The translations under genes and the position numbers were made by a program. Below are positions 9,831 to 23,770 of a stretch of 64,000 nt of DNA, piece after piece; within the stretch, counting starts at the first letter, position 1, and each line of letters opens with the position of its first letter. This DNA is from Henricia sp. BOLD:AAB3569 (lineage: Eukaryota; Echinodermata; Asteroidea; Spinulosida; Echinasteridae). The DNA lies in NCBI GenBank assembly GCA_037783545.1, contig JBBELK010000841.1, positions 62,001 through 126,000 of the forward strand, written 5' to 3'. Below the pieces are notes generated by a model, which ran no database searches, was not told the origin of the DNA, and worked only from the letters and a program-made list of their open reading frames with translations.

Positions 9831-12800
9831 TTGCGCACTTGTCCTAAAAAATTGACAGACTTTCGCCGGGAAATGGCAGAGAAATTTCAGAGTTTAGAAA
9901 AAAAGGGAATGGCGCTTCCTGGATGCTCCCGCAACCTGTGGCTGTCTGTACACACCTCTTTGGTGTATTCCTGACTCGTGCGCATGCTCAGTCCTTCGGA
10001 CTGTCGTTGACACGGCCCAGTTTGGGACGGGATTTTGGTCAAAGTATGGTCCAAACGTCGGCAAATTTGGAGGTCACAAAATATTCCGACGAACTTCAAA
10101 TGTTGCATGCTCCAAACACTCTATATTGCGCACTTGTCCTAAAAAATTGACAGACTTTCGCCGGGAAATGGCAGAGAAATTTCAGAGTTTAGAAACAAAA
10201 AGGGGTTGGCGCTTCCTGGATGCTCCCGCAACCTGTGGCTGTCTGCACACACCTCTTTGGTGTATTCCTGACTCGTGCGCATGCTCAGTCCTTCGGACTG
10301 TCGTTGACACGGCCCAGTTTGGGACGGGATTTTGGTCAAAGTGTGGTCCAAACATCGGCAAATTTGGAGGTCAACAAATATTCCGACGAACTTCAAATTT
10401 TGCATGCTCCAAACACTCTATATTGCGCACTTGTCCTAAAAAATTGACAGACTTTCGCCGGGAAATGGCAGAGAAATTTCAGAGTTTAGAAAAAAAGGGG
10501 TTGGCGCTTCCTGGATGCTCCCGCAACCTGTGGCTGTCTGTACACACCTCTTTGGTGTATTCCTGACTCGTGCGCATGCTCAGTCCTTCGGACTGTCGTT
10601 GACACGGCCCAGTTTGGGACGGGATTTTGGTCAAAGTATGGTCCAAACGTCGGCAAATTTGGAGGTCAAAAAATATTCCGACGAACTTCAAATGTTGCAT
10701 GCTCCAAACACTCTATATTGCGCACTTGTCCTAAAAAATTGACAGACTTTCGCCGGGAAATGGCAGAGAAATTTCAGAGTTTAGAAACAAAAAGGGGTTG
10801 GCGCTTCCTGGATGCTCCCGCAACCTGTGGCTGTCTGTACATACCTCTTTGGTGTATTCCTGACTCGTGCGCATGCTCAGTCTTTCGGACTGTCGTTGAC
10901 GCGGCCCAGTTTGGGACGGGATTTTGGTCAAAGTGTGGTCCAAACGTCGGCAAATTTGGAGGTCAAAAAATATTCCGACGAACTTCAAATTTTGCATGCT
11001 CCAAACACTCTATATTGCGCACTTTTCCTAAAAAAATGACAGACTTTCGCCGGGAAATGGCAGAGAAATTTCAGAGTTTAGAAAAAAGGTGTTGGCGTTT
11101 CCTGGATGCTCCCGCAACCTGTGGCTGTCTGTACATACCTCTTTGGTGTATTCCTGACTCGTGCGCATGCTCAGTCCTTCGGACTGTCGTTGACGCGGCC
11201 CAGTTTGGGACGGGATTTTGGTCAAAGTGTGGTCCAAACGTCGGCAAATTTGGAGGTCAAAAAATATTCCGACGAACTTCAAATTTGGCATGCTCCAAAC
11301 ACTCTATATTGCGCACTTTTCCTAAAAAAAATGACAGACTTTCGCCGGGAAATGGCAGAGAAATTTCAGAGTTTAGAAAAAAAGGGGTTGGCGTTTCCTG
11401 GATGCTCCCGCAACCTGTGGCTGTCTGTACACACCTCTTTGGTGTATTCCTGACTCGTGCGCATGCTCAGTCCTTCGGACTGTCGTTGACACGGCCCAGT
11501 TTGGGACGGGATTTTGGTCAAAGTGTGGTCCAAACGTCGGCAAATTTGGAGGTCAACAAATATTCCGACGAACTTCAAATTTTGCATGCTCCAAACACTC
11601 TATATTGCGCACTTGTCCTAAAAAATTGACAGACTTTCGCAGGGAAATGGCAGAGAAATTTCAGAGTTTAGAAAAAAAAGGGGTTGGCGCTTCCTGGATG
11701 CTCCCGCAACCTGTGGCTGTCTGTACACACCTCTTTGGTGTATTCCTGACTCGTGCGCATGCTCAGTCCTTCGGACTGTCGTTGACACGGCCCAGTTTGG
11801 GACGGGATTTTGGTCAAAGTGTGGTTCAAACGTCGGCAAATTTGGAGGTCAAAAAATATTCCGACGAACTTCAAATTTTGCATGCTCCAAACACTCTATA
11901 TTGCGCACTTGTCCTAAAAAATTGACAGACTTTCGCCGGGAAATGGCAGAGAAATTTCAGAGTTTAGAAAAAAAGGGAATGGCGCTTCCTGGATGCTCCC
12001 GCAACCTGTGGCTGTCTGTACACACCTCTTTGGTGTATTCCTGACTCGTGCGCATGCTCAGTCCTTCGGACTGTCGTTGACACGGCCCAGTTTGGGACGG
12101 GATTTTGGTCAAAGTATGGTCCAAACGTCGGCAAATTTGGAGGTCAAAAAATATTCCGACGAACTTCAAATGTTGCATGCTCCAAACACTCTATATTGCG
12201 CACTTGTCCTAAAAAATTGACAGACTTTCGCCGGGAAATGGCAGAGAAATTTCAGAGTTTAGAAACAAAAAGGGGTTGGCGCTTCCTGGATGCTCCCGCA
12301 ACCTGTGGCTGTCTGCACACACCTCTTTGGTGTATTCCTGACTCGTGCGCATGCTCAGTCCTTCGGACTGTCGTTGACACGGCCCAGTTTGGGACGGGAT
12401 TTTGGTCAAAGTGTGGTCCAAACATCGGCAAATTTGGAGGTCAACAAATATTCCGACGAACTTCAAATTTTGCATGCTCCAAACACTCTATATTGCGCAC
12501 TTGTCCTAAAAAATTGACAGACTTTCGCCGGGAAATGGCAGAGAAATTTCAGAGTTTAGAAAAAAAGGGGTTGGCGCTTCCTGGATGCTCCCGCAACCTG
12601 TGGCTGTCTGTACACACCTCTTTGGTGTATTCCTGACTCGTGCGCATGCTCAGTCCTTCGGACTGTCGTTGACACGGCCCAGTTTGGGACGGGATTTTGG
12701 TCAAAGTATGGTCCAAACGTCGGCAAATTTGGAGGTCAAAAAATATTCCGACGAACTTCAAATGTTGCATGCTCCAAACACTCTATATTGCGCACTTGTC

Positions 12801-13970
12801 CTAAAAAATTGACAGACTTTCGCCGGGAAATGGCAGAGAAATTTCAGAGTTTAGAAACAAAAAGGGGTTGGCGCTTCCTGGATGCTCCCGCAACCTGTGG
12901 CTGTCTGTACATACCTCTTTGGTGTATTCCTGACTCGTGCGCATGCTCAGTCTTTCGGACTGTCGTTGACGCGGCCCAGTTTGGGACGGGATTTTGGTCA
13001 AAGTGTGGTCCAAACGTCGGCAAATTTGGAGGTCAAAAAATATTCCGACGAACTTCAAATTTTGCATGCTCCAAACACTCTATATTGCGCACTTTTCCTA
13101 AAAAAATGACAGACTTTCGCCGGGAAATGGCAGAGAAATTTCAGAGTTTAGAAAAAAGGTGTTGGCGTTTCCTGGATGCTCCCGCAACCTGTGGCTGTCT
13201 GTACATACCTCTTTGGTGTATTCCTGACTCGTGCGCATGCTCAGTCCTTCGGACTGTCGTTGACGCGGCCCAGTTTGGGACGGGATTTTGGTCAAAGTGT
13301 GGTCCAAACGTCGGCAAATTTGGAGGTCAAAAAATATTCCGACGAACTTCAAATTTGGCATGCTCCAAACACTCTATATTGCGCACTTTTCCTAAAAAAA
13401 ATGACAGACTTTCGCCGGGAAATGGCAGAGAAATTTCAGAGTTTAGAAAAAAAGGGGTTGGCGTTTCCTGGATGCTCCCGCAACCTGTGGCTGTCTGTAC
13501 ACACCTCTTTGGTGTATTCCTGACTCGTGCGCATGCTCAGTCCTTCGGACTGTCGTTGACACGGCCCAGTTTGGGACGGGATTTTGGTCAAAGTGTGGTC
13601 CAAACGTCGGCAAATTTGGAGGTCAACAAATATTCCGACGAACTTCAAATTTTGCATGCTCCAAACACTCTATATTGCGCACTTGTCCTAAAAAATTGAC
13701 AGACTTTCGCAGGGAAATGGCAGAGAAATTTCAGAGTTTAGAAAAAAAAGGGGTTGGCGCTTCCTGGATGCTCCCGCAACCTGTGGCTGTCTGTACACAC
13801 CTCTTTGGTGTATTCCTGACTCGTGCGCATGCTCAGTCCTTCGGACTGTCGTTGACACGGCCCAGTTTGGGACGGGATTTTGGTCAAAGTGTGGTTCAAA
13901 CGTCGGCAAATTTGGAGGTCAAAAAATATTCCGACGAACTTCAAATTTTGCATGCTCCAAACACTCTATA
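9831..13970 (+). repeat. Two tandem copies of a 2070-bp seven-monomer unit
   Basis: The copies are 9831-11900 and 11901-13970. Private variants match at exactly 2070 bp: AAAGGGAATGG (9905, 11975), GAAACAAAAAGG (10192, 12262), AACATCGG (10351, 12421), CAGTCTTTCGG (10879, 12949), AAAAGGTGTTGG (11085, 13155), an extra A before ATGACAG (11325, 13395) and GTGGTTCAAACG (11821, 13891). The one difference I noticed is GGTCACAAAAT near 10073 versus GGTCAAAAAAT near 12143. The copies are therefore almost identical, which implies a recent event. Confidence 0.85.
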
Positions 13971-14563
13971 TTGCGCACTTGTCCTAAAAAATTGACAGAC
14001 TTTCGCCGGGAAATGGCAGAGCAATTTCAGAGTTTAGAAAAAAAAAGGGGTTGGCGCTTCCTGGATGCTCCCGCAACCTGTGGCTGTCTGTACACACCTC
14101 TTTGGTGTATTCCTGACTCGTGCGCATGCTCAGTCCTTCGGACTGTCGTTGACACGGCCCAGTTTGGGACGGGATTTTGGTCAAAGTGTGGTCCAAACGT
14201 CGGCAAATTTGGAGGTCAAAAAATATTCCAACGAACTTCAAATTTTGCATGCTCCAAACACTCTATATTGCGCACTTGTCCTAACAAATTGACAGACTTT
14301 CGCCGGGAAATGGCACAGAAATTTCAGAGTTTAGAAAAAAAAGGGGTTGGCGCTTCCTGGATGCTCCCGCAACCTGTGGCTGTCTGCACACACCTCTTTG
14401 GTGTATTCCTGACTCGTGCGCATGCTCAGTCCTTCGGACTGTCGTTGACACGGCCCGGTTTGGGACGGGATTTTGGTCAAAGTGTGGTCCAAACGTCGGC
14501 AAATTTGGAGGTCAAAAAATATTCCGACGAACTTCAAATGTTGCATGCTCCAAACACTCTATA

Positions 14564-16266
14564 TTGCGCACTTGTCCTAAAAAATTGACAGACTTTCGCC
14601 GGGAAATGGCAGAGAAATTTCAGAGTTTAGAAAAAAAAGGGGTTGGCGCTTCCTGGATGCTCCCGCAACCTGTGGCTGTCTGTACACACCTCTTTGGTGT
14701 ATTCCTGACTCGGCCCAGTTTGGGACGGGATTTTGGTCAAAGTGTGGTCCAAACGTCGGCAAATTTGGAGGTCAAAAAATATTCCGACGAACTTCAAATT
14801 TTGCATGCTCCAAACACTCTATATTGCGCACTTGTCCTATAAAATTGACAGACTTTCGCCGGGAAATGGCAGAGAAATTTCAGAGTTTAGAAAAAAAAGG
14901 GGTTGGCGCTTCCTGGATGCTCCCGCAACCTGTGGCTGTCTGTACACACCTCTTTGGTGTATTCCTGACTCGTGCGCATGCTCAGTCCTTCGGACTGTCG
15001 TTGACACGGCCCAGTTTGGGACGGGATTTTGGTCAAAGTGTGGTCCAAACGTCGGCAAATTTGGAGGTCAAAAAATATTCCGACGAACTTCAAATTTTGC
15101 ATGCTCCAAACACTCTATATTGCGCACTTGTCCTAAAAAATTGACAGACTTTCGCCGGGAAATGGCACAGAAATTTCAGAGTTTAGAAAAAAAATGGGTT
15201 GGCGCTTCCTGGATGCTCCCGCAACCTGTGGCTGTCTGTACACACCTCTTTGGTGTATTCCTGACTCGTGCGCATGATCAGTCCTTCGGACTGTCGTTGA
15301 CACGGCCCAGTTTGGGACGGGATTTTGGTCAAAGTGTGGTCCAAACGTCGGCAAATTTGGAGGTCAAAAAATATTCCGACGAACTTCAAATTTTGCATGC
15401 TCCAAACACTCTATATTGCGCACTTGTCCTAAAAAATTGACAGACTTTCGCCGGGAAATGGCCGAGAAATTTCAGAGTTTAGAAAAAAAAGGGGTTGGCG
15501 CTTCCTGGATGCTCCCGCAACCTGTGGCTGTCTGTACACACCTCTTTGGTGTATTCCTGACTCGGCCCAGTTTGGGACGGGATTTTGGTCAAAGTGTGGT
15601 CCAAACGTCGGCAAATTTGGAGGTCAAAAAATATTCCGACGAACTTCAAATTTTGCATGCTCCAAACACTCTATATTGCGCACTTGTCCTATAAAATTGA
15701 CAGACTTTCGCGGGGAAATGGCAGAGAAATTTCAGAGTTTAGAAAAAAAAGGGGTTGGCGCTTCGTGGATGCTCCCGCAACCTGTGGCTGTCTGTACACA
15801 CCTATTTGGTGTATTCCTGACTCGTGCGCATGCTCAGTCCTTCGGACTGTCGTTGACACGGCCCAGTTTGGGACGGGATTTTGGTCAAAGTGTGGTCCAA
15901 ACGTCGGCAAATTTGGAGGTCAAAAAATATTCCGACGAACTTCAAATTTTGCATGCTCCAAACACTCTATATTGCGCACTTGTCCTAAAAAATTGACAGA
16001 CTTTCGCCGGGAAATGGCAGAGAAATTTCAGAGTTTAGACAAAAAAGGGGTTGGCGCTTCCTGGATGCTCCCGCAACCTGTGACTGTCTGTACACACCTC
16101 TTTGGTGTATTCCTGACTCGTGCGCATGCTCAGTCCTTCGGACTGTCGTTGACACGGCCCAGTTTGGGACGGGATTTTGGTCAAAGTGTGGTCCAAACGT
16201 CGGCAAATTTGGAGGTCAAAAAATATTCCGACGAACTTTAAATTTTGCATGCTCCAAACATTCTAT
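14564..16266 (+). repeat. Three-monomer units of about 852 bp (296+296+260)
   Basis: Two units, 14564-15415 and 15416-16266, each begin with a 260-bp monomer followed by a CCTATAAAATTG monomer. The third monomer differs between the two: the first copy has the CATGATCAG type and the second does not. The repeat is therefore partly scrambled. Confidence 0.75.
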
Positions 16267-19200
16267 ATTGCGCACTTGTCCTAAACAATTGACAGACTTT
16301 CGCCGGGAAATGGCAGAGAAATTTCAGAGTTTAGAAAAAAAGAGGTTGGCGCTTCCTGGATGCTCCCGCAACCTGTGGCTGTCTGTACACACCTCTTTGG
16401 TGTATTCCTGACTCGGCCCAGTTTGGGACGGGATTTTGGTCAAAGTGTGGTCCAAACGTCGGCAAATTTGGAGGTCAAAAAATATTCCGACGAACTTCAA
16501 ATTTTGCATGCTCCAAACACTCTATATTGCGCACTTGTCCTATAAAATTGACAGGCTTTCGCCGGGAAATGGCAGAGAAATTTCAGAGTTTAGAAAAAAA
16601 AGGGGTTGGCGCTTCCTGGATGCTCCCGCAACCTGTGGCTGTCTGTACACACCTCTTTGGTGTATTCCTGACTCGTGCGCATGCTCAGTCCTTCGGACTG
16701 TCGTTGACACGGCCCAGTTTGGGACGGGATTTTGGTCAAAGTGTGGTCCAAACGTCGGCAAATTTGGAGGTCAAAAAATATTCCGACGAACTTCAAATTT
16801 GGCATGCTCCAAACACTCTATATTGCGCACTTGTCCTAAAAAATTGACAGACTTTCGCCGGGAAATGGCACAGAAATTTCAGAGTTTAGAAAAAAAATGG
16901 GTTGGCGCTTCCTGGATGCTCCCGCAACCTGTGGCTGTCTGTACACACCTCTTTGGTGTATTCCTGACTCGTGCGCATGATCAGTCCTTCGGACTGTCGT
17001 TGACACGGCCCAGTTTGGGACGGGATTTTGGTCAAAGTGTGGTCCAAACGTCGGCAAATTTGGAGGTCAAAAAATATTCCGACGAACTTCAAATTTGGCA
17101 TGCTCCAAACACTCTATATTGCGCACTTGTCCTAAAAAATTGACAGACTTTCGCCGGGAAATGGCAGAGAAATTTCAGAGTTTAGAAAAAAAAGGGGTTG
17201 GCGCTTCCTGGATGCTCCCGCAACCTGTGGCTGTCTGTACACACCTCTTTGGTGTATTCCTGACTGGTGCGCATGCTCAGTCCTTCGGACTGTCGTTGAC
17301 ACGGCCCAGTTTGGGACGGGATTTTGGTCAAAGTGTGGTCCAAACGTCGGCAAATTTGGAGGTCAAAAAATATTCCGACGAACTTCAAATTTTGCATGCT
17401 CCAAACACTCTATATTGCGCACTTGTCCTAAAAAATTGACAGACTTTCGCCGGGAAATGGCAGAGAAATTTCAGAGTTTAGAAAAAAAAGGGGTTGGCGC
17501 TTCCTGGATGCTCCCGCAACCTGTGGCTGTCTGTACACACCTCTTTGGTGTATTCCTGACTCGGCCCAGTTTGGGACGGGATTTTGGTCAAAGTGTGGTC
17601 CAAACGTCGGCAAATTTGGAGGTCAAAAAATATTCCGACGAACTTCAAATTTTGCATGCTCCAAACACTCTATATTGCGCACTTGTCCTATAAAATTGAC
17701 AGACTTTCGCGGGGAAATGGCAGAGAAATTTCAGAGTTTAGAAAAAAAAGGGGTTGGCGCTTCCTGGATGCTCCCGCAACCTGTGGCTGTCTGTACACAC
17801 CTCTTTGGTGTATTCCTGACTCGTGCGCATGCTCAGTCCTTCGGACTGTCGTTGACACGGCCCAGTTTGGGACGGGATTTTGGTCAAAGTGTGGTCCAAA
17901 CGTCGGCAAATTTGGAGGTCAAAAAATATTCCGACGAACTTCAAATTTGGCATGCTCCAAACACTCTATATTGCGCACTTGTCCTAAAAAATTGACAGAC
18001 TTTCGCCGGGAAATGGCACAGAAATTTCAGAGTTTAGAAAAAAAATGGGTTGGCGCTTCCTGGATGCTCCCGCAACCTGTGGCTGTCTGTACACACCTCT
18101 TTGGTGTATTCCTGACTCGTGCGCATGATCAGTCCTTCGGACTGTCGTTGACACGGCCCAGTTTGGGACGGGATTTTGGTCAAAGTGTGGTCCAAACGTC
18201 GGCAAATTTGGAGGTCAAAAAATATTCCGACGAACTTCAAATTTGGCATGCTCCAAACACTCTATATTGCGCACTTGTCCTAAAAAATTGACAGACTTTC
18301 GCCGGGAAATGGCAGAGAAATTTCAGAGTTTAGAAAAAAAAGGGGTTGGCGCTTCCTGGATGCTCCCGCAACCTGTGGCTGTCTGTACACACCTCTTTGG
18401 TGTATTCCTGACTGGTGCGCATGCTCAGTCCTTCGGACTGTCGTTGACACGGCCCAGTTTGGGACGGGATTTTGGTCAAAGTGTGGTCCAAACGTCGGCA
18501 AATTTGGAGGTCAAAAAATATTCCGACGAACTTCAAATTTTGCATGCTCCAAACACTCTATATTGCGCACTTGTCCTAAAAAATTGACAGACTTTCGCCG
18601 GGAAATGGCAGAGAAATTTCAGAGTTTAGAAAAAAAAGGGGTTGGCGCTTCCTGGATGCTCCCGCAACCTGTGGCTGTCTGTACACACCTCTTTGGTGTA
18701 TTCCTGACTCGGCCCAGTTTGGGACGGGATTTTGGTCAAAGTGTGGTCCAAACGTCGGCAAATTTGGAGGTCAAAAAATATTCCGACGAACTTCAAATTT
18801 TGCATGCTCCAAACACTCTATATTGCGCACTTGTCCTATAAAATTGACAGACTTTCGCGGGGAAATGGCAGAGAAATTTCAGAGTTTAGAAAAAAAAGGG
18901 GTTGGCGCTTCCTGGATGCTCCCGCAACCTGTGGCTGTCTGTACACACCTATTTGGTGTATTCCTGACTCGTGCGCATGCTCAGTCCTTCGGACTGTCGT
19001 TGACACGGCCCAGTTTGGGACGGGATTTTGGTCAAAGTGTGGTCCAAACGTCGGCAAATTTGGAGGTCAAAAAATATTCCGACGAACTTCAAATTTTGCA
19101 TGCTCCAAACACTCTATATTGCGCACTTGTCCTAAAAAATTGACAGACTTTCGCCGGGAAATGGCACAGAAATTTCAGAGTTTAGAAAAAAAATGGGTTG

Positions 19201-19970
19201 GCGCTTCCTGGATGCTCCCGCAACCTGTGGCTGTCTGTACACACCTCTTTGGTGTATTCCTGACTCGTGCGCATGATCAGTCCTTCGGACTGTCGTTGAC
19301 ACGGCCCAGTTTGGGACGGGATTTTGGTCAAAGTGTGGTCCAAACGTCGGCAAATTTGGAGGTCAAAAAATATTCCGACGAACTTCAAAATTGGCATGCT
19401 CCAAACACTCTATATTGCGCACTTGTCCTAAAAAATTGACAGACTTTCGCCGGGAAATGGCAGAGAAATTTCAGAGTTTAGAAAAAAAAGGGGTTGGCGC
19501 TTCCTGGATGCTCCCGCAACCTGTGGCTGTCTGTACACACCTCTTTGGTGTATTCCTGACTGGTGCGCATGCTCAGTCCTTCGGACTGTCGTTGACACGG
19601 CCCAGTTTGGGACGGGATTTTGGTCAAAGTGTGGTCCAAACGTCGGCAAATTTGGAGGTCAAAAAATATTCCGACGAACTTCAAATTTTGCATGCTCCAA
19701 ACACTCTATATTGCGCACTTGTCCTAAAAAATTGACAGACTTTCGCCGGGAAATGGCAGAGAAATTTCAGAGTTTAGAAAAAAAAGGGGGTTGGCGCTTC
19801 CTGGATGCTCCCGCAACCTGTGGCTGTCTGTACACACCTCTTTGGTGTATTCCTGACTCGGCCCAGTTTGGGACGGGATTTTGGTCAAAGTGTGGTCCAA
19901 ACGTCGGCAAATTTGGAGGTCAAAAAATATTCCGACGAACTTCAAATTTTGCATGCTCCAAACACTCTAT
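16267..19970 (+). repeat. Four-monomer higher-order repeat, period 1148 bp, three full copies and part of a fourth
   Basis: Each unit is a 260-bp monomer, a CCTATAAAATTG monomer, a TGGG/CATGATCAG monomer and a CTGACTGGTGCG monomer (296x3+260). Copies start at 16267, 17415, 18563 and 19711. The fourth copy has one extra G after its A run and breaks off after its second monomer. Confidence 0.88.
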
Positions 19971-20527
19971 ATTGCGCACTTGTCCTATAAAATTGACAGA
20001 CTTTCGCGGGGAAATGGCAGAGAAATTTCAGAGTTTAGAAAAAAAAGGGGTTGGCGCTTCCTGGATGCTCCCGCAACCTGTGGCTGTCTGTACACACCTA
20101 TTTGGTGTATTCCTGACTCGTGCGCATGCTCAGTCCTTCGGACTGTCGTTGACACGGCCCAGTTTGGGACGGGATTTTGGTCAAAGTGTGGTCCAAACGT
20201 CGGCAAATTTGGAGGTCAAAAAATATTCCCACGAACTTCAAATTTTGCATGCTCCAAACACTCTATATTGCGCACTTGTCCTAAAAAATTGACAGACTTT
20301 CGCCGGGAAATGGCAGAGAAATTTCAGAGTTTAGAAAAAAAAGGGGTTGGCGCTTCCTGGATGCTCCCGCAACCTGTGGCTGTCTGCACACACCTCTTTG
20401 GTGTATTCCTGACACGGCCCAGTTTGGGACGGGATTTTGGTCAAAGTGTGGTCCAAACGTCGGCAAATTTGGAGGTCAAAAAATATTCCGACGAACTTCA
20501 AATTTTGCATGCTCCAAACACTCTATA

Positions 20528-23500
20528 TTGCGCACTTGTCCTAAAAAATTGACAGACTTTCGCCGGGAAATGGCAGAGAAATTTCAGAGTTTAGAAAAAA
20601 AGGGGTTGGCGCTTCCTGGATGCTTCCGCAACCTGTGGCTGTATGTACACACCTCTTTGGTGTATTCCTGACTCGTGCGCATGCTCAGTCCTTCGGACTG
20701 TCGTTGACACGGCCCAGTTTGGGACGGGATTTTGGTCAAAGTATGGTCCAAACGTCGGCAAATTTGGAGGTCAAAAAATATTCCGACGAACTTCAAATGT
20801 TGCATGCTCCAAACACTCTATATTGCGCACTTGTCCTAAAAAATTGACAGACTTTCGCCGGGAAATGGCAGAGAAATTTCAGAGTTTAGAAACAAAAAGG
20901 GGTTGGCGCTTCCTGGATGCTCCCGCAACCTGTGGCTGTCTGTACATACCTCTTTGGTGTATTCCTGACTCGTGCGCATGCTCAGTCCTTCGGACTGTCG
21001 TTGACGCGGCCCAGTTTGGGACGGGATTTTGGTCAAAGTGTGGTCCAAACGTCGGCAAATTTGGAGGTCAAAACATATTCCGACGAACTTCAAATTTTGC
21101 ATGCTCCAAACACTCTATATTGCGCACTTGTCCTATAAAATTGACAGACTTTCGCCGGGAAATGGCAGAGAAATTTCAGAGTTTAGAAAAAAAGGGGTTG
21201 GCGCTTCCTGGATGCTCCCGCAACCTGTGGCTGTCTGTACACACCTCTTTGGTGTATTCCTGACTCGTGCGCATGCTCAGTCCTTCGGACTGTCGTTGAC
21301 ACGGCCCAGTTTGGGACGGGATTTTGGTCAAAGTGTGGTCCAAACGTCGGCAAATTTGGAGGTCAAAAAATATTCCGACGAACTTCAAATTTTGCATGCT
21401 CCAAACACTCTATATTGCGCACTTGTCCTAAAAAATTGACAGACTTTCGCCGGGAAATGGCAGAGAAATTTCAGAGTTTAGAAACAAAAAGGGGTTGGCG
21501 CTTCCTGGATGCTCCCGTAACCTGTGGCTGTCTGTACATACCTCTTTGGTGTATTCCTGACTCGTGCGCATGCTCAGTCCTTCGGACTGTCGTTGACGCG
21601 GCCCAGTTTGGGACGGGATTTTGGTCAAAGTGTGGTCCAAACGTCGGCAAATTTGGAGGTCAAAAAATATTCCGACGAACTTCAAATTTTGCATGCTCCA
21701 AACACTCTATATTGCGCACTTTTCCTAAAAAAATGACAGACTTTCGCCGGGAAATGGCAGAGAAATTTCAGAGTTTAGAAAAAAGGGGTTGGCGTTTCCT
21801 GGATGCTCCCGCAACCTGTGGCTGTCTGTACATACCTCTTTGGTGTATTCCTGACTCGTGCGCATGCTCAGTCCTTCGGACTGTCGTTGACGCGGCCCAG
21901 TTTGGGACGGGATTTTGGTCAAAGTGTGGTCCAAACGTCGGCAAATTTGGAGGTCAACAAATATTCCGACGAACTTCAAATTTGGCATGCTCCAAACACT
22001 CTATATTGCGCACTTTTCCTAAAAAAATGACAGACTTTCGCCGGGAAATGGCAGAGAAATTTCAGAGTTTAGTAAAAAAGGGGTTGGCGTTTCCTGGATG
22101 CTCCCGCAACCTGTGGCTGTCTGTACACACCTCTTTGGTGTATTCCTGACTCGTGCGCATGCTCAGTCCTTCGGACTGTCGTTGACACGGCCCAGTTTGG
22201 GACGGGATTTTGGTCAAAGTGTGGTCCAAACGTCGGCAAATTTGGAGGTCAACAAATATTCCGACGAACTTCAAATTTTGCATGCTCCAAACACTCTATA
22301 TTGCGCACTTGTCCTAAAAAATTGACAGACTTTCGCAGGGAAATGGCAGAGAAATTTCAGAGTTTAGAAAAAAAAGGGGTTGGCGCTTCCTGGATGCTCC
22401 CGCAACCTGTGGCTGTCTGTACACACCTCTTTGGTGTATTCCTGACTCGTGCGCATGCTCAGTCCTTCGGACTGTCGTTGACACGGCCCAGTTTGGGACG
22501 GGATTTTGGTCAAAGTGTGGTTCAAACGTCGGCAAATTTGGAGGTCAAAAAATATTCCAACGAACTTCAAATTTTGCATGCTCCAAACACTCTATATTGC
22601 GCACTTGTCCTAAAAAATTGACAGACTTTCGCCGGGAAATGGCACAGAAATTTCAGAGTTTAGAAAAAAAAGGGGTTGGCGCTTCCTGGATGCTCCCGCA
22701 ACCTGTGGCTGTCTGCACACACCTCTTTGGTGTATTCCTGACTCGTGCGCATGCTCAGTCCTTCGGACTGTCGTTGACACGGCCCGGTTTGGGACCGGAT
22801 TTTGGTCAAAGTGTGGTCCAAACGTCGGCAAATTTGGAGGTCAAAAAATATTCCGACGAACTTCAAATGTTGCATGCTCCAAACACTCTATATTGCGCAC
22901 TTGTCCTAAAAAATTGACAGACTTTCGCCGGGAAATGGCAGAGAAATTTCAGAGTTTAGAAAAAAAAGGGGTTGGCGCTTCCTGGATGCTCCCGCAACCT
23001 GTGGCTGTCTGTACACACCTCTTTGGTGTATTCCTGACTCGTGCGCATGCTCAGTCCTTCGGACTGTCGTTGACACGGCCCAGTTTGGGACGGGATTTTG
23101 GTCAAAGTGTGGTCCAAACGTCGGCAAATTTGGAGGTCAACAAATAATCCGACGAACTTCAAATTTTGCATGCTCCAAACACTCTATATTGCGCACTTGT
23201 CCTAAAAAATTGACAGACTTTCGCCGGGAAATGGCAGAGAAATTTCAGAGTTTAGAAAAAAGGGGTTGGCGCTTCCTGGATGCTCCCGCAACCTGTGGCT
23301 GTCTGTACACACCTCTTTGGTGTATTCCTGACTCGTGCGCATGCTCAGTCCTTCGGACTGTCGTTGACACGGCCCAGTTTGGGACGGGATTTTGGTCAAA
23401 GTATGGTCCAAACGTCGGCAAATTTGGAGGTCAAAAAATATTCTGACGAACTTCAAATGTTGCATGCTCCAAACACTCTATATTGCGCACTTGTCCTAAA

Positions 23501-23770
23501 AAATTGACAGACTTTCGCCGGGAAATGGCAGAGAAATTTCAGAGTTTAGAAACAAAAAGGGGTTGGCGCTTCCTGGATGCTCCCGCAACCTGTGGCTGTC
23601 TGCACACACCTCTTTGGTGTATTCCTGACTCGTGCGCATGCTCAGTCCTTCGGACTGTCGTTGACACGGCCCAGTTTGGGACGGGATTTTGGTCAAAGTG
23701 TGGTCCAAACGTCGGCAAATTTGGAGGTCAAAAAATATTCCGACGAACTTCAAAATTGGCATGCTCCAAA
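20528..23770 (+). repeat. Satellite block sharing a variant set with 9.8-14 kb
   Basis: Several rare variants seen at 9.8-14 kb return in the same order here: GTATGGTCC (20741, 23401), GAAACAAAAAGG (20888, 21481, 23548), CTTTTCC with AAAAAAATGACAG (21720, 22012), GGTCAACAAAT (21956, 22250), CGCAGGG (22334) and GTGGTTCAAACG (22518). This indicates transfer or duplication of a multi-monomer cassette over roughly 10 kb. Confidence 0.7.
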
